The translations under genes were made by a program, and so were the position numbers. A stretch of 64,000 nt of DNA from Burkholderia puraquae (GTDB lineage Bacteria; Pseudomonadota; Gammaproteobacteria; Burkholderiales; Burkholderiaceae). The stretch spans positions 1 through 64,000 of the forward strand of contig NZ_NBYX01000017.1 in NCBI RefSeq assembly GCF_002099195.1. Direction: 5' to 3'. Shown here piece by piece: positions 8,568-17,501 of the stretch. The notes under the pieces were generated by a model, which saw nothing but the letters and a program-made list of their open reading frames with translations, did not search any database and had not been told where the DNA came from. The stretch's first letter is position 1. The number at the start of each line of letters is the position of its first letter.

Positions 8568-9689
8568 TCAGAAGATATTGCGCAGGCCGATTGCGATGCC
8601 GGTCTGGTTGCTGCGGCCCGGCAGCTCGACGTTCGCCGCGCCGTTCGTCTTGTTGAAGTCGACGGTGCCGTAGACTTCCGTGCGCTTGCTGAGCGCGTAC
8701 TCGGCGATGCCGACGATCGCGTAACGGTTGCCGCTCGCGAGCGTGCCGTTCGTGGTCATCGCATTGCGCATGTGATCGTAGTAGAACGCGCCCGTCAGCG
8801 TCAGCGGCGCGCTGACCTGCCAGCTCACGCCCGCGAACGGACCGTCGTCGATCCGGCCGGTGCCCTTCGCGACCGGGATCGACTGCTGCGCGAGCAGGCT
8901 GTCGACGAAGCCCGTATCGTCCTTCGAGCGCAGGTAGCCCGCGTAGATCTTCGCCTTGCTGAACGCATACACGACGTTCGCGTGGTAGATCGTCTGCTTG
9001 CGCGCCGAGTTGTCGCTGTTCTGCTGCGCGCCGGCCGCGATGCTGAGCGGGCCCATCACGTACGACAGCGACACACCCCACGCATTGCCCTTGCCGAGCG
9101 AACCCGGGATCTGGCCCGAGAAGCCGCCGGCGCCGGTCGATTCGTAGTTGGTGCCGGTCGAGTACATCGCCTTCGCGGTCAGCCCGTCGAACTTGCCCGT
9201 GTACTTGATCTGGTTGTCCGCATACAGGCCGCCGCCGAGTGCGACCGGCAGCCATGCGTTTTCGAGGTAGTTACCGACCGTCAGCGGATCGTAGGTGTCC
9301 GACAGCAGGTCGAACAGCGGCGTCTTCTGGCGGCCGAGGGTCACCGTGCCGTACGGGCTCTGCAGGCCGACATACGCTGCGCGGTTGAACAGGCGGCCGC
9401 TGTCGGCGAATGCGCCGTTCTGCAGGTTCACGCCGCTTTCGAGGTTGAACACGGCCTTCAGGCCGCCGCCGAGGTCTTCCGTGCCGTAGATGCCGAAGCG
9501 GCTGTTCGTGATCGCGCCGTTGGTCATCGACAGCAGGCCGTCGTTCTTGGCGTTGGCGTTGGTCAGGTAGCGAATGCTGGCGTCGGCGACGCCCCAGAGC
9601 GTGACCGAGCTTTGTGCGGCCGCGTACTGGCTGGCAAATGCGAGCGCGGCGCCCCCTGCGATGGCTGCGAGTCGGGTGGTCTGCTTCAT
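8568..9689 (-). CDS. Gram-negative general porin
   Basis: 373-residue outer-membrane trimeric porin of the betaproteobacterial OmpC/Omp38-like family. The chosen ATG follows an AAGGAAAG ribosome site and opens a signal peptide ending near residue 25 (QYAAA|QSS); an open frame upstream lacks such features. The mature protein begins SSVTLWGVADASIRY, the standard first strand of this family, and ends in phenylalanine (GLRNIF). It forms a non-specific diffusion channel for small hydrophilic solutes. Downstream terminator and upstream spacer indicate a single-gene unit. Burkholderia genomes carry many such paralogues, so no specific name is given. Confidence 0.93.
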   Translation of the reverse strand: MKQTTRLAAIAGGAALAFASQYAAAQSSVTLWGVADASIRYLTNANAKNDGLLSMTNGAITNSRFGIYGTEDLGGGLKAVFNLESGVNLQNGAFADSGRLFNRAAYVGLQSPYGTVTLGRQKTPLFDLLSDTYDPLTVGNYLENAWLPVALGGGLYADNQIKYTGKFDGLTAKAMYSTGTNYESTGAGGFSGQIPGSLGKGNAWGVSLSYVMGPLSIAAGAQQNSDNSARKQTIYHANVVYAFSKAKIYAGYLRSKDDTGFVDSLLAQQSIPVAKGTGRIDDGPFAGVSWQVSAPLTLTGAFYYDHMRNAMTTNGTLASGNRYAIVGIAEYALSKRTEVYGTVDFNKTNGAANVELPGRSNQTGIAIGLRNIF

Positions 9690-10037
9690 GAGCTTTCCTT
9701 TTTGTAGGTGTCTCCATTCATGACCGGCCGCGTGCGCAGCCGGGTGGCAATCGCTCGCGTTCTTGGCGCGCGCGATGTGGCCTGAATCATATGACGAGTG
9801 CCATCGCTGAAAGAAATTGAAATACGCGGTAACGGCGGAACTGTCGCCCGCGCACAACGCTGCCCGCGCGAGGCTTGCCCGGCGGGCAGCGGGCGGCGGG
9901 CGCCGCACGGCAGCGGCCGCTCGCGCGGCTTACGGTACGCCGGGTCTGTCAGGATCGCGCGGCAGGTGCCGCGGAACGCGCACACACACGGGCGCGCACA
10001 CGGGCGCACACACGGGTGCGCCCGCGGGATGCGCGGC
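9690..10037. other. Gene-free stretch between porin start and YoaK-like gene
   Basis: Contains the leftward porin promoter region (an A/T-richer patch near 9780-9830, including TCATATGA) and, nearer the YoaK end, a GC-rich tract with a short tandem repeat described separately. No coding frame with a ribosome site or recognisable product. Confidence 0.5.
9977..10016 (+). repeat. Imperfect CA-rich tandem repeat
   Basis: Three imperfect units of 12-16 bases built on CGCACACACGGG (9977-9992, 9993-10004, 10005-10016), just past the stop codon of the YoaK-like gene. Because the CA count per unit varies (4, 2 and 3 CA steps), the tract may be prone to slippage. It is non-coding and has no T tract. 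Confidence 0.7.
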
Positions 10038-10736
10038 TCACGCCGCCGCCGGCCCGCCGTCGGCCGTGCGCCGGCGCCACGCACGCCGCACGATCTCCGC
10101 GAACGCACCGACGAGCAGCAGCACGGCGCCCCACAGCGCGACCTCCGGCACGAGCCGCGTGACGAGGCCGCCGGCCACCGCGCCGGCCAGGAAGCAGAAG
10201 CTGATCGTCGCGAGCAGCGCCGAGTCGTGCAGCGCGCCCGCGTCGTAGCGCGGGATCAGCCCGACGAACAGCTTCTGCGCCGCGCGCCGCAGGTTGCCGG
10301 TGGTCATCACCGACGTGTACGACAGTTCCTCGAGGTGGGTGAACGACAGCGTCTGCAGCGTGGCGACGAACGAAATGCCCGGAATCAGCCATGCGCTCGA
10401 CGTGCCGACGAGGCCGCTCGCGGCGATGCCGAGAAAGGCGATCTCGACGAGCAGGCTCGTGAATGCGGTATGCCGCATCCAGCCGCGCTGCGCGGCGAGG
10501 CCGAGCAGGTGCGCGACGAACACCGCGATCACGAAGCCGGCGAGCGGCGGCACGTGATGCAGCGCGGCGGCCCATTCGCCGGCCGACAGGTTGATGCCGA
10601 GCAGCGCGACGTTGCCGGTCATCGTGTTCGCGAACACGCGGCCGTGGCCGACATACGTGTACGCGTCGAGGTAGCCGCCGGACAGCGTCAGCAACGCGGC
10701 GACAGTGAGATTGCGGCTGGCGCCGTCAAGATCCAT
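10038..10736 (-). CDS. YoaK/DUF1275 family membrane protein
   Basis: 232-residue inner-membrane protein with about six hydrophobic segments and the family hallmarks: a start region with LSGGYLDAYTYVGHGRVFANTMTGN, a central SFTHLEELSYTSVMTTGNLR motif and a C-terminal Arg-rich tail. The family is widespread in bacteria and has no firmly established function. It is followed on the same strand by nothing for 350 bp and preceded 57 bp upstream by the two chromate-transporter genes, so it may be the third gene of that leftward transcript. Confidence 0.85.
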   Translation of the reverse strand: MDLDGASRNLTVAALLTLSGGYLDAYTYVGHGRVFANTMTGNVALLGINLSAGEWAAALHHVPPLAGFVIAVFVAHLLGLAAQRGWMRHTAFTSLLVEIAFLGIAASGLVGTSSAWLIPGISFVATLQTLSFTHLEELSYTSVMTTGNLRRAAQKLFVGLIPRYDAGALHDSALLATISFCFLAGAVAGGLVTRLVPEVALWGAVLLLVGAFAEIVRRAWRRRTADGGPAAA

Positions 10737-10793
10737 CGAGCCTCCCGTGAAGATTCGCGCCAGTATGGCGCACGAGCAGTCGATGTGCGCCGG

Positions 10794-11321
10794 TCACTGC
10801 CCGATGCCCGTGAGCCCGATCAGCGCGCCGCCCGCGAGCAGCCACAGCGGATGGATGCGCGTGCGCCACGCGAGCACCGCGCACGCGGCCGTGATGCCCC
10901 ACTGGATCGCCGTACGGTTCGACGCCTCGGAGATCAGCACCGCGCTCGCCGCGACGAGCCCGGCCGTGACGGGCATCATCCCCTGCTGCACGTAGCGGCG
11001 CCACGGCCGGTCGCGAAAGCGCTCCCACGCATGCAGCGCGAGCACGGTGACGATCGACGACGGCCCGAACTTCGCGAGCGATGCGACCAGCAGCCCGCTC
11101 CATCCCGCCACGTGCCAGCCGACCAGCGACACGATCATCATGTTCGGCCCGGGCGCCGCCTGGGCCAGCGCGAACAGCGCGGTGAACTCGTGCGCGCTCA
11201 TCCAGTGATGGACATCGACGACCTGCCGCTGCATCTCCGGCAGGATCGTGTTGCCGCCGCCGAACGCGAGCAGCGACAGCTGGCTGAAAATCGTCGCGAT
11301 CGCGATCAGCGTGTCGTTCAT
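10794..11321 (-). CDS. chrA: Chromate transporter, C-terminal-type short CHR subunit
   Basis: 175-residue short-chain CHR-family protein with the glycine motif LLAFGGGNTILPEMQRQVVD, an AAPGPNMMIVSLVGW motif and about five or six membrane segments. In long ChrA proteins two such CHR domains are fused; here they are separate overlapping genes, and the pair is expected to form a heterodimeric efflux carrier for chromate (or sulfate-like oxyanions). Its ATG overlaps the stop of the upstream partner by 4 bp (ATGA), giving translational coupling. Chromate as the true substrate is by family inference. Confidence 0.88.
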   Translation of the reverse strand: MNDTLIAIATIFSQLSLLAFGGGNTILPEMQRQVVDVHHWMSAHEFTALFALAQAAPGPNMMIVSLVGWHVAGWSGLLVASLAKFGPSSIVTVLALHAWERFRDRPWRRYVQQGMMPVTAGLVAASAVLISEASNRTAIQWGITAACAVLAWRTRIHPLWLLAGGALIGLTGIGQ

Positions 11322-11956
11322 GGCCGGCCCCGTTGCTGCGTGTCGCGCGCCGCGGCCGGTGCCGGCTGCGGCACGGCCGCGTCGCGGCGTCGCGACGCGA
11401 GCCAGATGCTGACGGGCGTCAGCACGAGCATCGCGGTCAGCAGCGGAATGCGCAGCACCGCGATCGCGACGAACGCGAGCGCCGCGATGCCGGCCGCCGC
11501 GCGCGCGTGCCGCAGCGGCTTCGCGACCTTCACGGCCATCGCGACGAGCAGCCCGGCCGCCGCCGCGGCGAGCCCTGCGAACAGGTGCTGCACGCGCGGA
11601 TCGTTCTGCGTCTTCGCGTACAGCACGCCGAGCGCGACGACGACGAGCGTCGGGCCCGCAATCAGCCCGAGAATGCCGGCGCACGCGCCGGCGACGCCGC
11701 GAAAGCGCATGCCGACTGCCACCGACAGGTTGATCACGTTGCCGCCCGGCAGGAACTGGCACAGCCCGAGCAGGTCGGTGAATTCGTCGGCGGAGAGCCA
11801 CTTGCGCTCGTCGACGATGGTGCGCCGCGCGAACGGCAGCGCGCCGCCGAACGACATGAGGCCAAGCGACAGGAAGCCGGTGAACAGCTCGGCGAGGCCG
11901 ACACGGCGAGGCGGCGCGGCTGGCGGCGTGGCGGCAGGCGGGAAAGCGGATTGCAT
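11318..11956 (-). CDS. chrA: Chromate transporter, N-terminal-type short CHR subunit
   Basis: 212-residue short-chain CHR domain protein, first gene of the leftward chromate operon. It has an Ala/Pro-rich cytoplasmic head, the motif LMSFGGALPFARRTIVDERKWL (split here for length), then CQFLPGGNVINLSVAVG and a hydrophobic body, ending in a charged Ala/Pro/Arg tail. The start at 11956 is preceded by GAGGAGCCCC on the minus strand. It is divergent from a LysR-type regulator whose promoter gap contains two palindromes, so regulation by that protein is likely. Confidence 0.88.
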   Translation of the reverse strand: MQSAFPPAATPPAAPPRRVGLAELFTGFLSLGLMSFGGALPFARRTIVDERKWLSADEFTDLLGLCQFLPGGNVINLSVAVGMRFRGVAGACAGILGLIAGPTLVVVALGVLYAKTQNDPRVQHLFAGLAAAAAGLLVAMAVKVAKPLRHARAAAGIAALAFVAIAVLRIPLLTAMLVLTPVSIWLASRRRDAAVPQPAPAAARDTQQRGRP

Positions 11957-12002
11957 GGGGCTCCTCACGAAACGGTGAACCGAGGTTACCGCCGTTCGGT
12001 GT

Positions 12003-12051
12003 GCCGACAAAACGATTTTATCGGCGTGCCCTTGTGATCTAGAATCACAAG
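12003..12051. promoter_or_regulatory. Two palindromic operator candidates, chrA / LysR divergent promoter
   Basis: In the 96-bp gap between divergent genes: (a) GCCGA (12003-12007) ... TCGGC (12021-12025) around an A4/T4 core, fitting the T-N11-A pattern of LysR boxes; (b) an 8-bp perfect inverted repeat CTTGTGAT / ATCACAAG (12031-12038 and 12044-12051) that ends one base before the LysR start codon. Site (b) would overlap ribosome access and suits autorepression. Confidence 0.6.
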
Positions 12052-12052
12052 C

Positions 12053-12937
12053 ATGGCACGCGACCTCCCGCCCTTTTCCGCGCTTCGGGCCTTTGAAGCT
12101 GCGGCACGACATGAAAGCTTCAGCGCTGCCGGCGACGAGCTGCATGTGACTCACGGTGCCATCAGCCGGCAGATCGCCGGGTTCGAGGCCTGGCTCGGCA
12201 AGCCGGTGTTCCACCGCTACGGCAAGCGCGTGAAGCTCACCGACGAAGGCCGCCGCTACCTCGACACCGTGCGCGCGGCGTTCGACAGCATCGCGCTCGC
12301 GACCGAGCAGCTGCGCAACACGGGGGCGGCGCGCGTGCTGCGCATCAATGCGCTGCCGACCTTCGCGATGAAATGGCTGCTGCCGCGCCTGTCGCGGTTC
12401 CAGCGCGACGTGCCGAACGTCGAGCTGAAGCTGTCGACGTCGAACGCACCGCTCGACGCGCTCGACGGCTTCGATGTCGCGATCCGCCGCGGCCCCGGCC
12501 ACTGGCCGAACTGCACGAGCGGCCACTTCCTCGACGAAAGCGTGATTCCCGTCTGCAGCCCGGCGCTGCTCAAGCGCGCGCCGATCGTGCGCGCGGACGA
12601 TCTCGCGCGCCACGTGCTGCTGCATTCGGATACGCGGCCGGAAGGCTGGCGCGACTGGTTCGCGGCGGCCGGCGTGGCGATGAAGGGGCGCAAGCGGCAG
12701 TCGTTCGACCATTTCTACCTGGCGCTGCAGGCGGCCGTCGACGGGCTGGGCGTCGCGCTCGGCCCGTTGCCGCTGATCGACGACGAGCTCGCGAGCGGCC
12801 GGCTGGTGATGCCGCTGGAGGGGCCGCGCATCGCGACGCGCAGCTACTGGTGGATCGCGCCGCGCCCGCCGGCGGACGATCCGCTCGTCGCGCAGTTCTG
12901 CGCGTGGCTGCAGGCGCAGTCGAACGTGGACGCCTGA
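12053..12937 (+). CDS. LysR-family transcriptional regulator, GcvA-like
   Basis: 294 residues: N-terminal winged helix-turn-helix (residues about 5-65, opening DLPPFSALRAFEAAARHESF, the GcvA/AmpR subfamily start) and a periplasmic-binding-like effector domain for the rest. LysR proteins act as tetramers on divergent promoters and usually regulate their own gene. It is divergent from the split chromate transporter, which is its most likely target. There is no obvious Shine-Dalgarno sequence before the ATG; an inverted repeat occupies that position instead. Effector unknown. Confidence 0.9.
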   Translation: MARDLPPFSALRAFEAAARHESFSAAGDELHVTHGAISRQIAGFEAWLGKPVFHRYGKRVKLTDEGRRYLDTVRAAFDSIALATEQLRNTGAARVLRINALPTFAMKWLLPRLSRFQRDVPNVELKLSTSNAPLDALDGFDVAIRRGPGHWPNCTSGHFLDESVIPVCSPALLKRAPIVRADDLARHVLLHSDTRPEGWRDWFAAAGVAMKGRKRQSFDHFYLALQAAVDGLGVALGPLPLIDDELASGRLVMPLEGPRIATRSYWWIAPRPPADDPLVAQFCAWLQAQSNVDA

Positions 12938-13823
12938 CACGTCGCGCGCTCGACACCCGCTCGAAACGGCCGCGATGCGCCGCCCTCCGTCTCCGCGCAC
13001 GTTGCGGGAATGAAACCGATCCGCCCGCAACGCATGCGATTCTCCTGCGGAATTGCCGTCGCGCGGCCCCTGCCTTTCCCCCTTCGCTCCAGCCACCGCG
13101 CACCCGCCTTGTCGAGCGGCCGACCAGCCCGCCGCCTCACGTTTCACGGCTGAAACACTTCGGCATCCACCACGTGCACCGACGGCACGCCGGAACCGCT
13201 CAGCCCCTGTTTGCGCGGTAGTCCACGTGCTGGCCCGCTGCTTGCTGATGCAGCCTTGCAGACAACGACACTGCACGGGCCAACGGCTCGATGCAGGCGA
13301 CAAACAATCATCGAGCAGTTCGGGGAAATCATGTCCAGACTCCTATCGGCCGTCACACGGCTGCTGTCCCTCATTACCACCCCTGTTACGCATCCGCCGA
13401 TGCCGGCGGCGCGACTTCGCGCCGTCGCCGTCCGATGCACGAACACGGCCCCCGCCGTCATCCGGCCTCACGGCGCCTCGATCCGATAGGCGAAACCCGG
13501 GAACTCACTGCCGGGCGCATGCGCGCCACGACGAGCCGTGCCGTTCGCGCGGGCATGACTGCCCGCACTCGCCCGCATACCGCCACGCATGCGGGCGGTG
13601 ACAGCGCGACTGACGTCGTATGCGCCGCCGTCCCGCCAGTGTGCCCGGGCACCGCGCCGGCCCGACTCCGCATCACGACACAAAGGAGGTGCCCGCCCAG
13701 CAAGTGATCCGATTGCGAAGCAACCAGAAGACTCATCGCGCATCCGGACGATCGAGATTCCGTCCCGAACGACACGCTCGTCGCACCGGTCGCACATTCC
13801 AGCTCTCAAGGGAGAAATGCATC
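12938..13823. other. 886-bp stretch without a convincing gene, upstream of the fimbrial operon
   Basis: Open frames exist on both strands but none has a plausible start, codon bias and recognisable product together. Visible signals: a 6-bp inverted repeat GTTTCA-CGGC-TGAAAC at 13141-13156 and an orphan strong ribosome-binding sequence AAAGGAGGT at 13682-13690 with no good start codon behind it. The promoter and upstream control of the fimbrial operon must lie here; a decayed gene is also possible. Confidence 0.5.
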
Positions 13824-14330
13824 ATGAAGCAATCCTTACTGACCAAGGCGGCACTTGCCGCATCGCTCGCTTGCGTGGCCGTCGCGGTATCGGCCGGACA
13901 AACCAGTTCGACGTTCGGCGTGTCCGCCACCGTCAACGCAACCTGCCTGATCGACTCGGCCGGCGCGTTGACCTTCCCCGCCTACACGCCGGGCACCGGC
14001 GATCAATCCGCGCAGTCGGCGATCACGGTCCGCTGCACGAACGGCACGAACTTCAACATCGGCCTGAATGCGGGCACGACGTCCGGCGCCACGGTGACCA
14101 ACCGCATCATGACGAGCGGCTCGAATCAGCTCAACTACTCGCTGTACCAGGATTCGAACCGCACGGTCGTCTGGGGCAACACGCCGCCGACCGATACCGT
14201 CAACGGCACCGGCCAGGGAATGGCAATGGCCCAGGCGCTCACCCGGACCGTCTACGGCAAGGTGCCCGACCAGCCCAACGCGGTGCCCGGCAGCTACGCC
14301 GATACGGTCACGGTCACCGTGACGTTTTAG
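13824..14330 (+). CDS. Spore coat protein U-domain fimbrial subunit (major pilin candidate)
   Basis: 168 residues with a signal peptide of about 24 residues (SLACVAVAVSA|GQ) and one SCPU (PF05229) domain: conserved cysteines in NATCLID and TVRCTNG, the NYSLYQD strand, and the C-terminal PGSYADTVTVTVTF donor/closing strand. SCPU proteins are the subunits of archaic (sigma, Csu-type) chaperone-usher pili. An AAGGGAGAAA ribosome site precedes the ATG. It is first in the operon and followed by chaperone and usher, so it is the likely major shaft subunit. Export is Sec-dependent, then chaperone-assisted assembly at the outer membrane. Confidence 0.9.
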   Translation: MKQSLLTKAALAASLACVAVAVSAGQTSSTFGVSATVNATCLIDSAGALTFPAYTPGTGDQSAQSAITVRCTNGTNFNIGLNAGTTSGATVTNRIMTSGSNQLNYSLYQDSNRTVVWGNTPPTDTVNGTGQGMAMAQALTRTVYGKVPDQPNAVPGSYADTVTVTVTF

Positions 14331-14428
14331 TGCCGCGCGGAGGGTGCGCCGCATCGCGGATGCGCGCGCCCCTCCCGAGCGGAACACGTCAAGCGCGCCG
14401 AAGCGAATCCCCTGGAGGTGGATCTGTG

Positions 14429-15181
14429 ATGAAACCAAACGTGTGCAAACTCGCGACCTGGATCGCGGCCGTGACACTCGCCGCCGCATGCGTCGACAGT
14501 CAAGCCACCGACTTCACCGTGTCTCCCGTTCGCGTCGAGCTCTCCGCCGCGCAACGGAGCGTCGCGCTCACGGTGAGGAACGAGTCGCCCGACCAGCCCG
14601 TCGTCGTCCAGCTGCGCACTGCAGCGTGGTCGCAGAACGCGGGCGACGACGTCTATGCATCGACCGGCGACCTGATTGCCGCTCCGCCCATTTTCACGAT
14701 CGCGCCCGGCAGTTCGCAGGTCGTGCGCATCGGCCTGCGGCACGCGCCGGGCGCGGACCGGGAAACCAGCTACCGGCTCTATCTGCAGGAGATTCCGCCC
14801 GCGCCGAAACCGGGCTTCGCCGGCGTGCAGATCGCACTGGAAATGAGCCTGCCGATCTTCGTGAAGCCGGCCGCCGACACCGCCCCGCGGCTGCGCTGGA
14901 GCGCGGAGCCGCGATCGGGCGGCACCGGCATGCTCGCGCTGCGCGTGACCAACGACGGCACCGCGCATGCGCAGGTGGCGAACCTCGCGCTGCTCGCGCC
15001 GGGCAGCGATCGCCCCGTCGCCACGCATGCGGAATTCGCGTACGTCTTGCCGGGCCAGTCCCGCGAACTGATGTTCAAGCCCGGCGCCGGAGCCGCGCCG
15101 GCCGCTGCTTCCGGAATGCACCTGGTCGGCTACTCCGATGCGGGCGATATCGATTCGACGGTCGCGCCGAACGCGCGCTAA
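14429..15181 (+). CDS. Periplasmic fimbrial chaperone (PapD/CsuC-like)
   Basis: 250 residues. A signal peptide ends about residue 26 (SQA|TDF). Two immunoglobulin-like domains follow: the N-terminal one has the typical start FTVSPVRVELS and the segment QVVRIGLRH that carries the subunit-binding basic residue, with ETSYRLYLQEIP as the conserved tail of domain 1. A clear GGAGG site lies 10 bases upstream of the ATG. Its 3' end overlaps the usher gene by 44 bp in another frame. Its role is to cap SCPU subunits by donor-strand complementation in the periplasm. Confidence 0.92.
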   Translation: MKPNVCKLATWIAAVTLAAACVDSQATDFTVSPVRVELSAAQRSVALTVRNESPDQPVVVQLRTAAWSQNAGDDVYASTGDLIAAPPIFTIAPGSSQVVRIGLRHAPGADRETSYRLYLQEIPPAPKPGFAGVQIALEMSLPIFVKPAADTAPRLRWSAEPRSGGTGMLALRVTNDGTAHAQVANLALLAPGSDRPVATHAEFAYVLPGQSRELMFKPGAGAAPAAASGMHLVGYSDAGDIDSTVAPNAR

Positions 15182-17501
15182 CGCGGCGCTGCTGATCGCG
15201 ATTGTCATGAGCGCGCAGACCACTTTCGCGGAAGAGCGACTTGTCGCGGCACCGGCCGCGCAAGCGTCGCATGGCGCAGCGGGCGGCCCGGCCGAGCTGC
15301 TGTATCAGGTCGACATCAACCGCCAGGGGCTCGACGAAACCGCGTTGCTGATCAAGGCGGCCGACGGCGAGTTCTACGTGTCGGCCGACGACCTGACGCG
15401 CTGGCGACTCAGGCGCCCGGACGCCGCGCCGCTGGCCGGCAACGACACGCCGTTCTATCCGCTGAAGGCGATCGCGGGGCTCACGTACACCGTCGACGAG
15501 CGGAGCCTGACGATGGCGATCAGCGTCCCCGCGCAGGCCTTCGTCGGCGCGACCTTCGACGAGACCGACAGGCACCGCGCGCCCGCGGCCGAGCCGGGCA
15601 TCGGCGGCTTCTTCAACTACGATCTGCTCGCCGAGCAGGCTGCGGGTCAGACGCACGGCTCCGGGCTGTTCGAGCTCGGCTTCTTCAACCGCTTCGGCGT
15701 CGGCGTCGGCACGTTCCTCGCCGACGAATCGGGCCCGACCCGGCGCCTGACCCGCCTCGAAACCACGTGGACGACCGATCGGCCCGGCCACCTCGCCAGC
15801 CTGCGCATCGGCGACGCGATCAGCCGTCCCGGCATGTCGGGCCGCGCGATCCGCTTCGGCGGCATCCAGTACGCGACCAATTTCGCGACGCAGCCCGGAC
15901 TCGTCACGATTCCGCTGCAGGGTGTGAGCGGGCAGGCCGTGCTGCCTTCGACCGTCGACGTCTACGTCAACAACGCGCTGACGTCGACGCGCGAAGTCGC
16001 GCCCGGTCCGTTCGCGATCAACAACGTGCCGGTGGTAACCGGCCAGGGCGACGTGCGGGTGGTGGTGCGCGACGTCATGGGCCGCGAGCAGGTGATCACC
16101 CAATCGTTCTATGCGAGCGCGAATCTGCTCAAGCAGGGCATGCAGGATTACTCGTACGAGATCGGCAAGGAACGGCGGGACTTCGGCCTGGCGAGCAACG
16201 ACTACGGGCGCTGGTTCGCCAGTGCGACCCACCGGATCGGCTTGACCGACCGGTTCACCGGCGAGATCCACGCGGAAGCCGAGGGATCCCGGCAGAACCT
16301 CGGCGTCGGCGGCGTGGTGCTGGCCGGGCCGCTTGGCGTCGTCAACGCGTCGGCGGCGGCGAGCCGCAGCGCCGATGGCCCGGGCGCGCTGGCAACGATC
16401 GGCGCCGAAAGCCAGGCCGGCCTCGTCGAGATCGGCGCACACGCGCAATGGGCGACGCCGCATTTCACGCAGATCGGGCTCGAGCCGGGCACGCTGGCGC
16501 CGAAGCTGCTCACGAGCGTCAACGTCGGCGTCGGGTTGGGCCGCTTTGGCTCGCTCGGGCTCGCACACGTGTTCCTCGACAATCGCAACGGCTACAAGAC
16601 CCAGTTGCTGTCGCTCAGCTACAGCGCGCAGCTGGGGCGCTTCGGCTTCGCGAACGTCAGCGTCAGCAAGCCGCTGGGCGGCTCGGGCGCGACGATCGTC
16701 GGCGTCGCATGGACGATCCCCGTCGACAACCGGACGAGCGCATCCGTCACGCTGACGCACCAGCAGGGCGCCACCGAAATGCTCGCGCAACTGCAGCGCA
16801 GCCTGCCGGTCGGCGAAGGATTCGGCTACTCGCTGCAGGCGGGCAACGACACGCAGGATGCCAGCGCGACGCTGCAGACGCGCACCGGCACCTACAGCGT
16901 CGAAGCGGCTTCGTATCGCGGCCGCGCCGGCGTGCGCGCCAACGCCGCGGGCGGCATCGCGTTCGTCGACGGCACCGCACGCCTGTCGCGACAGATCACG
17001 GACAGCTTCGCACTGGTCAAGGTGCCGGGCTTCGCCAACGTCGGCATCCTCGCGGACAACCAGCTCGTCGCGCACACCGACGCCGGCGGCGTCGCGCTGC
17101 TGCCGCGGCTGCGCGCGTACGAAAGCAACCCGATCTCGATCGAGCAGGCCGACCTGCCGTTCGACGCGACGATCGGCACGCTGAAGCTCGACGCGGTGCC
17201 CTACTTCCGCAGCGGCATGGCACTCGTGTTCCCGATTACGCGCTCGCGCGGCGCGGTGCTGACGCTCGATCTGGAAAACGGCGCACACCTGCCGCCCGGT
17301 GCGACCGTCACGATCGACGGACAGAAGGACGCATTTCCGGTCGGTCGCGACGGCGTCGTCTACGTCACCGGATTGTCCGAGCAGAACCACCTGCATGCGG
17401 CGTGGCGCGACCGGCAGTGCGACGTGACCGTGCGCTTTCCCGCCGGCGACGAACCGCTGCCGGACCTGGGCACCCATCTTTGCAAGGGAGTCACACCATG
17501 A
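15138..17501 (+). CDS. Fimbrial outer-membrane usher protein (FimD/CsuD-like)
   Basis: 787 residues, near the lower end of usher length, as in the archaic clade. A basic signal peptide ends near residue 31. It has an N-terminal periplasmic domain, a central 24-strand barrel with NYDL near the barrel start, a plug/middle domain in the VVTGQGDVRVVVRDVMGREQ region, and a C-terminal domain with the usual cysteine pair (DRQCDV ... THLCKG). The start codon is inside the chaperone gene (44-bp overlap) and the stop overlaps the next ATG by 4 bp, so the operon is tightly coupled. The usher recruits chaperone-subunit complexes and threads the pilus through the outer membrane. Confidence 0.93.
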   Translation: MRAISIRRSRRTRANAALLIAIVMSAQTTFAEERLVAAPAAQASHGAAGGPAELLYQVDINRQGLDETALLIKAADGEFYVSADDLTRWRLRRPDAAPLAGNDTPFYPLKAIAGLTYTVDERSLTMAISVPAQAFVGATFDETDRHRAPAAEPGIGGFFNYDLLAEQAAGQTHGSGLFELGFFNRFGVGVGTFLADESGPTRRLTRLETTWTTDRPGHLASLRIGDAISRPGMSGRAIRFGGIQYATNFATQPGLVTIPLQGVSGQAVLPSTVDVYVNNALTSTREVAPGPFAINNVPVVTGQGDVRVVVRDVMGREQVITQSFYASANLLKQGMQDYSYEIGKERRDFGLASNDYGRWFASATHRIGLTDRFTGEIHAEAEGSRQNLGVGGVVLAGPLGVVNASAAASRSADGPGALATIGAESQAGLVEIGAHAQWATPHFTQIGLEPGTLAPKLLTSVNVGVGLGRFGSLGLAHVFLDNRNGYKTQLLSLSYSAQLGRFGFANVSVSKPLGGSGATIVGVAWTIPVDNRTSASVTLTHQQGATEMLAQLQRSLPVGEGFGYSLQAGNDTQDASATLQTRTGTYSVEAASYRGRAGVRANAAGGIAFVDGTARLSRQITDSFALVKVPGFANVGILADNQLVAHTDAGGVALLPRLRAYESNPISIEQADLPFDATIGTLKLDAVPYFRSGMALVFPITRSRGAVLTLDLENGAHLPPGATVTIDGQKDAFPVGRDGVVYVTGLSEQNHLHAAWRDRQCDVTVRFPAGDEPLPDLGTHLCKGVTP

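Noticed and set aside
9977..10016. CRISPR-like repeats
   Set aside because: Units are only 12-16 bases, contiguous and without spacers; no cas genes are near.
13144..13461. A 105-residue leftward frame in the region before the fimbrial operon
   Set aside because: No signal, domain or convincing ribosome site; could not be distinguished from chance open frame.
13682..13690. Strong ribosome-binding sequence AAAGGAGGT as the start of a leader peptide
   Set aside because: The nearest in-range start codons give no sensible frame: the GTG at 13704 is 14 bases from the core and reads into the fimbrial subunit without a signal peptide.
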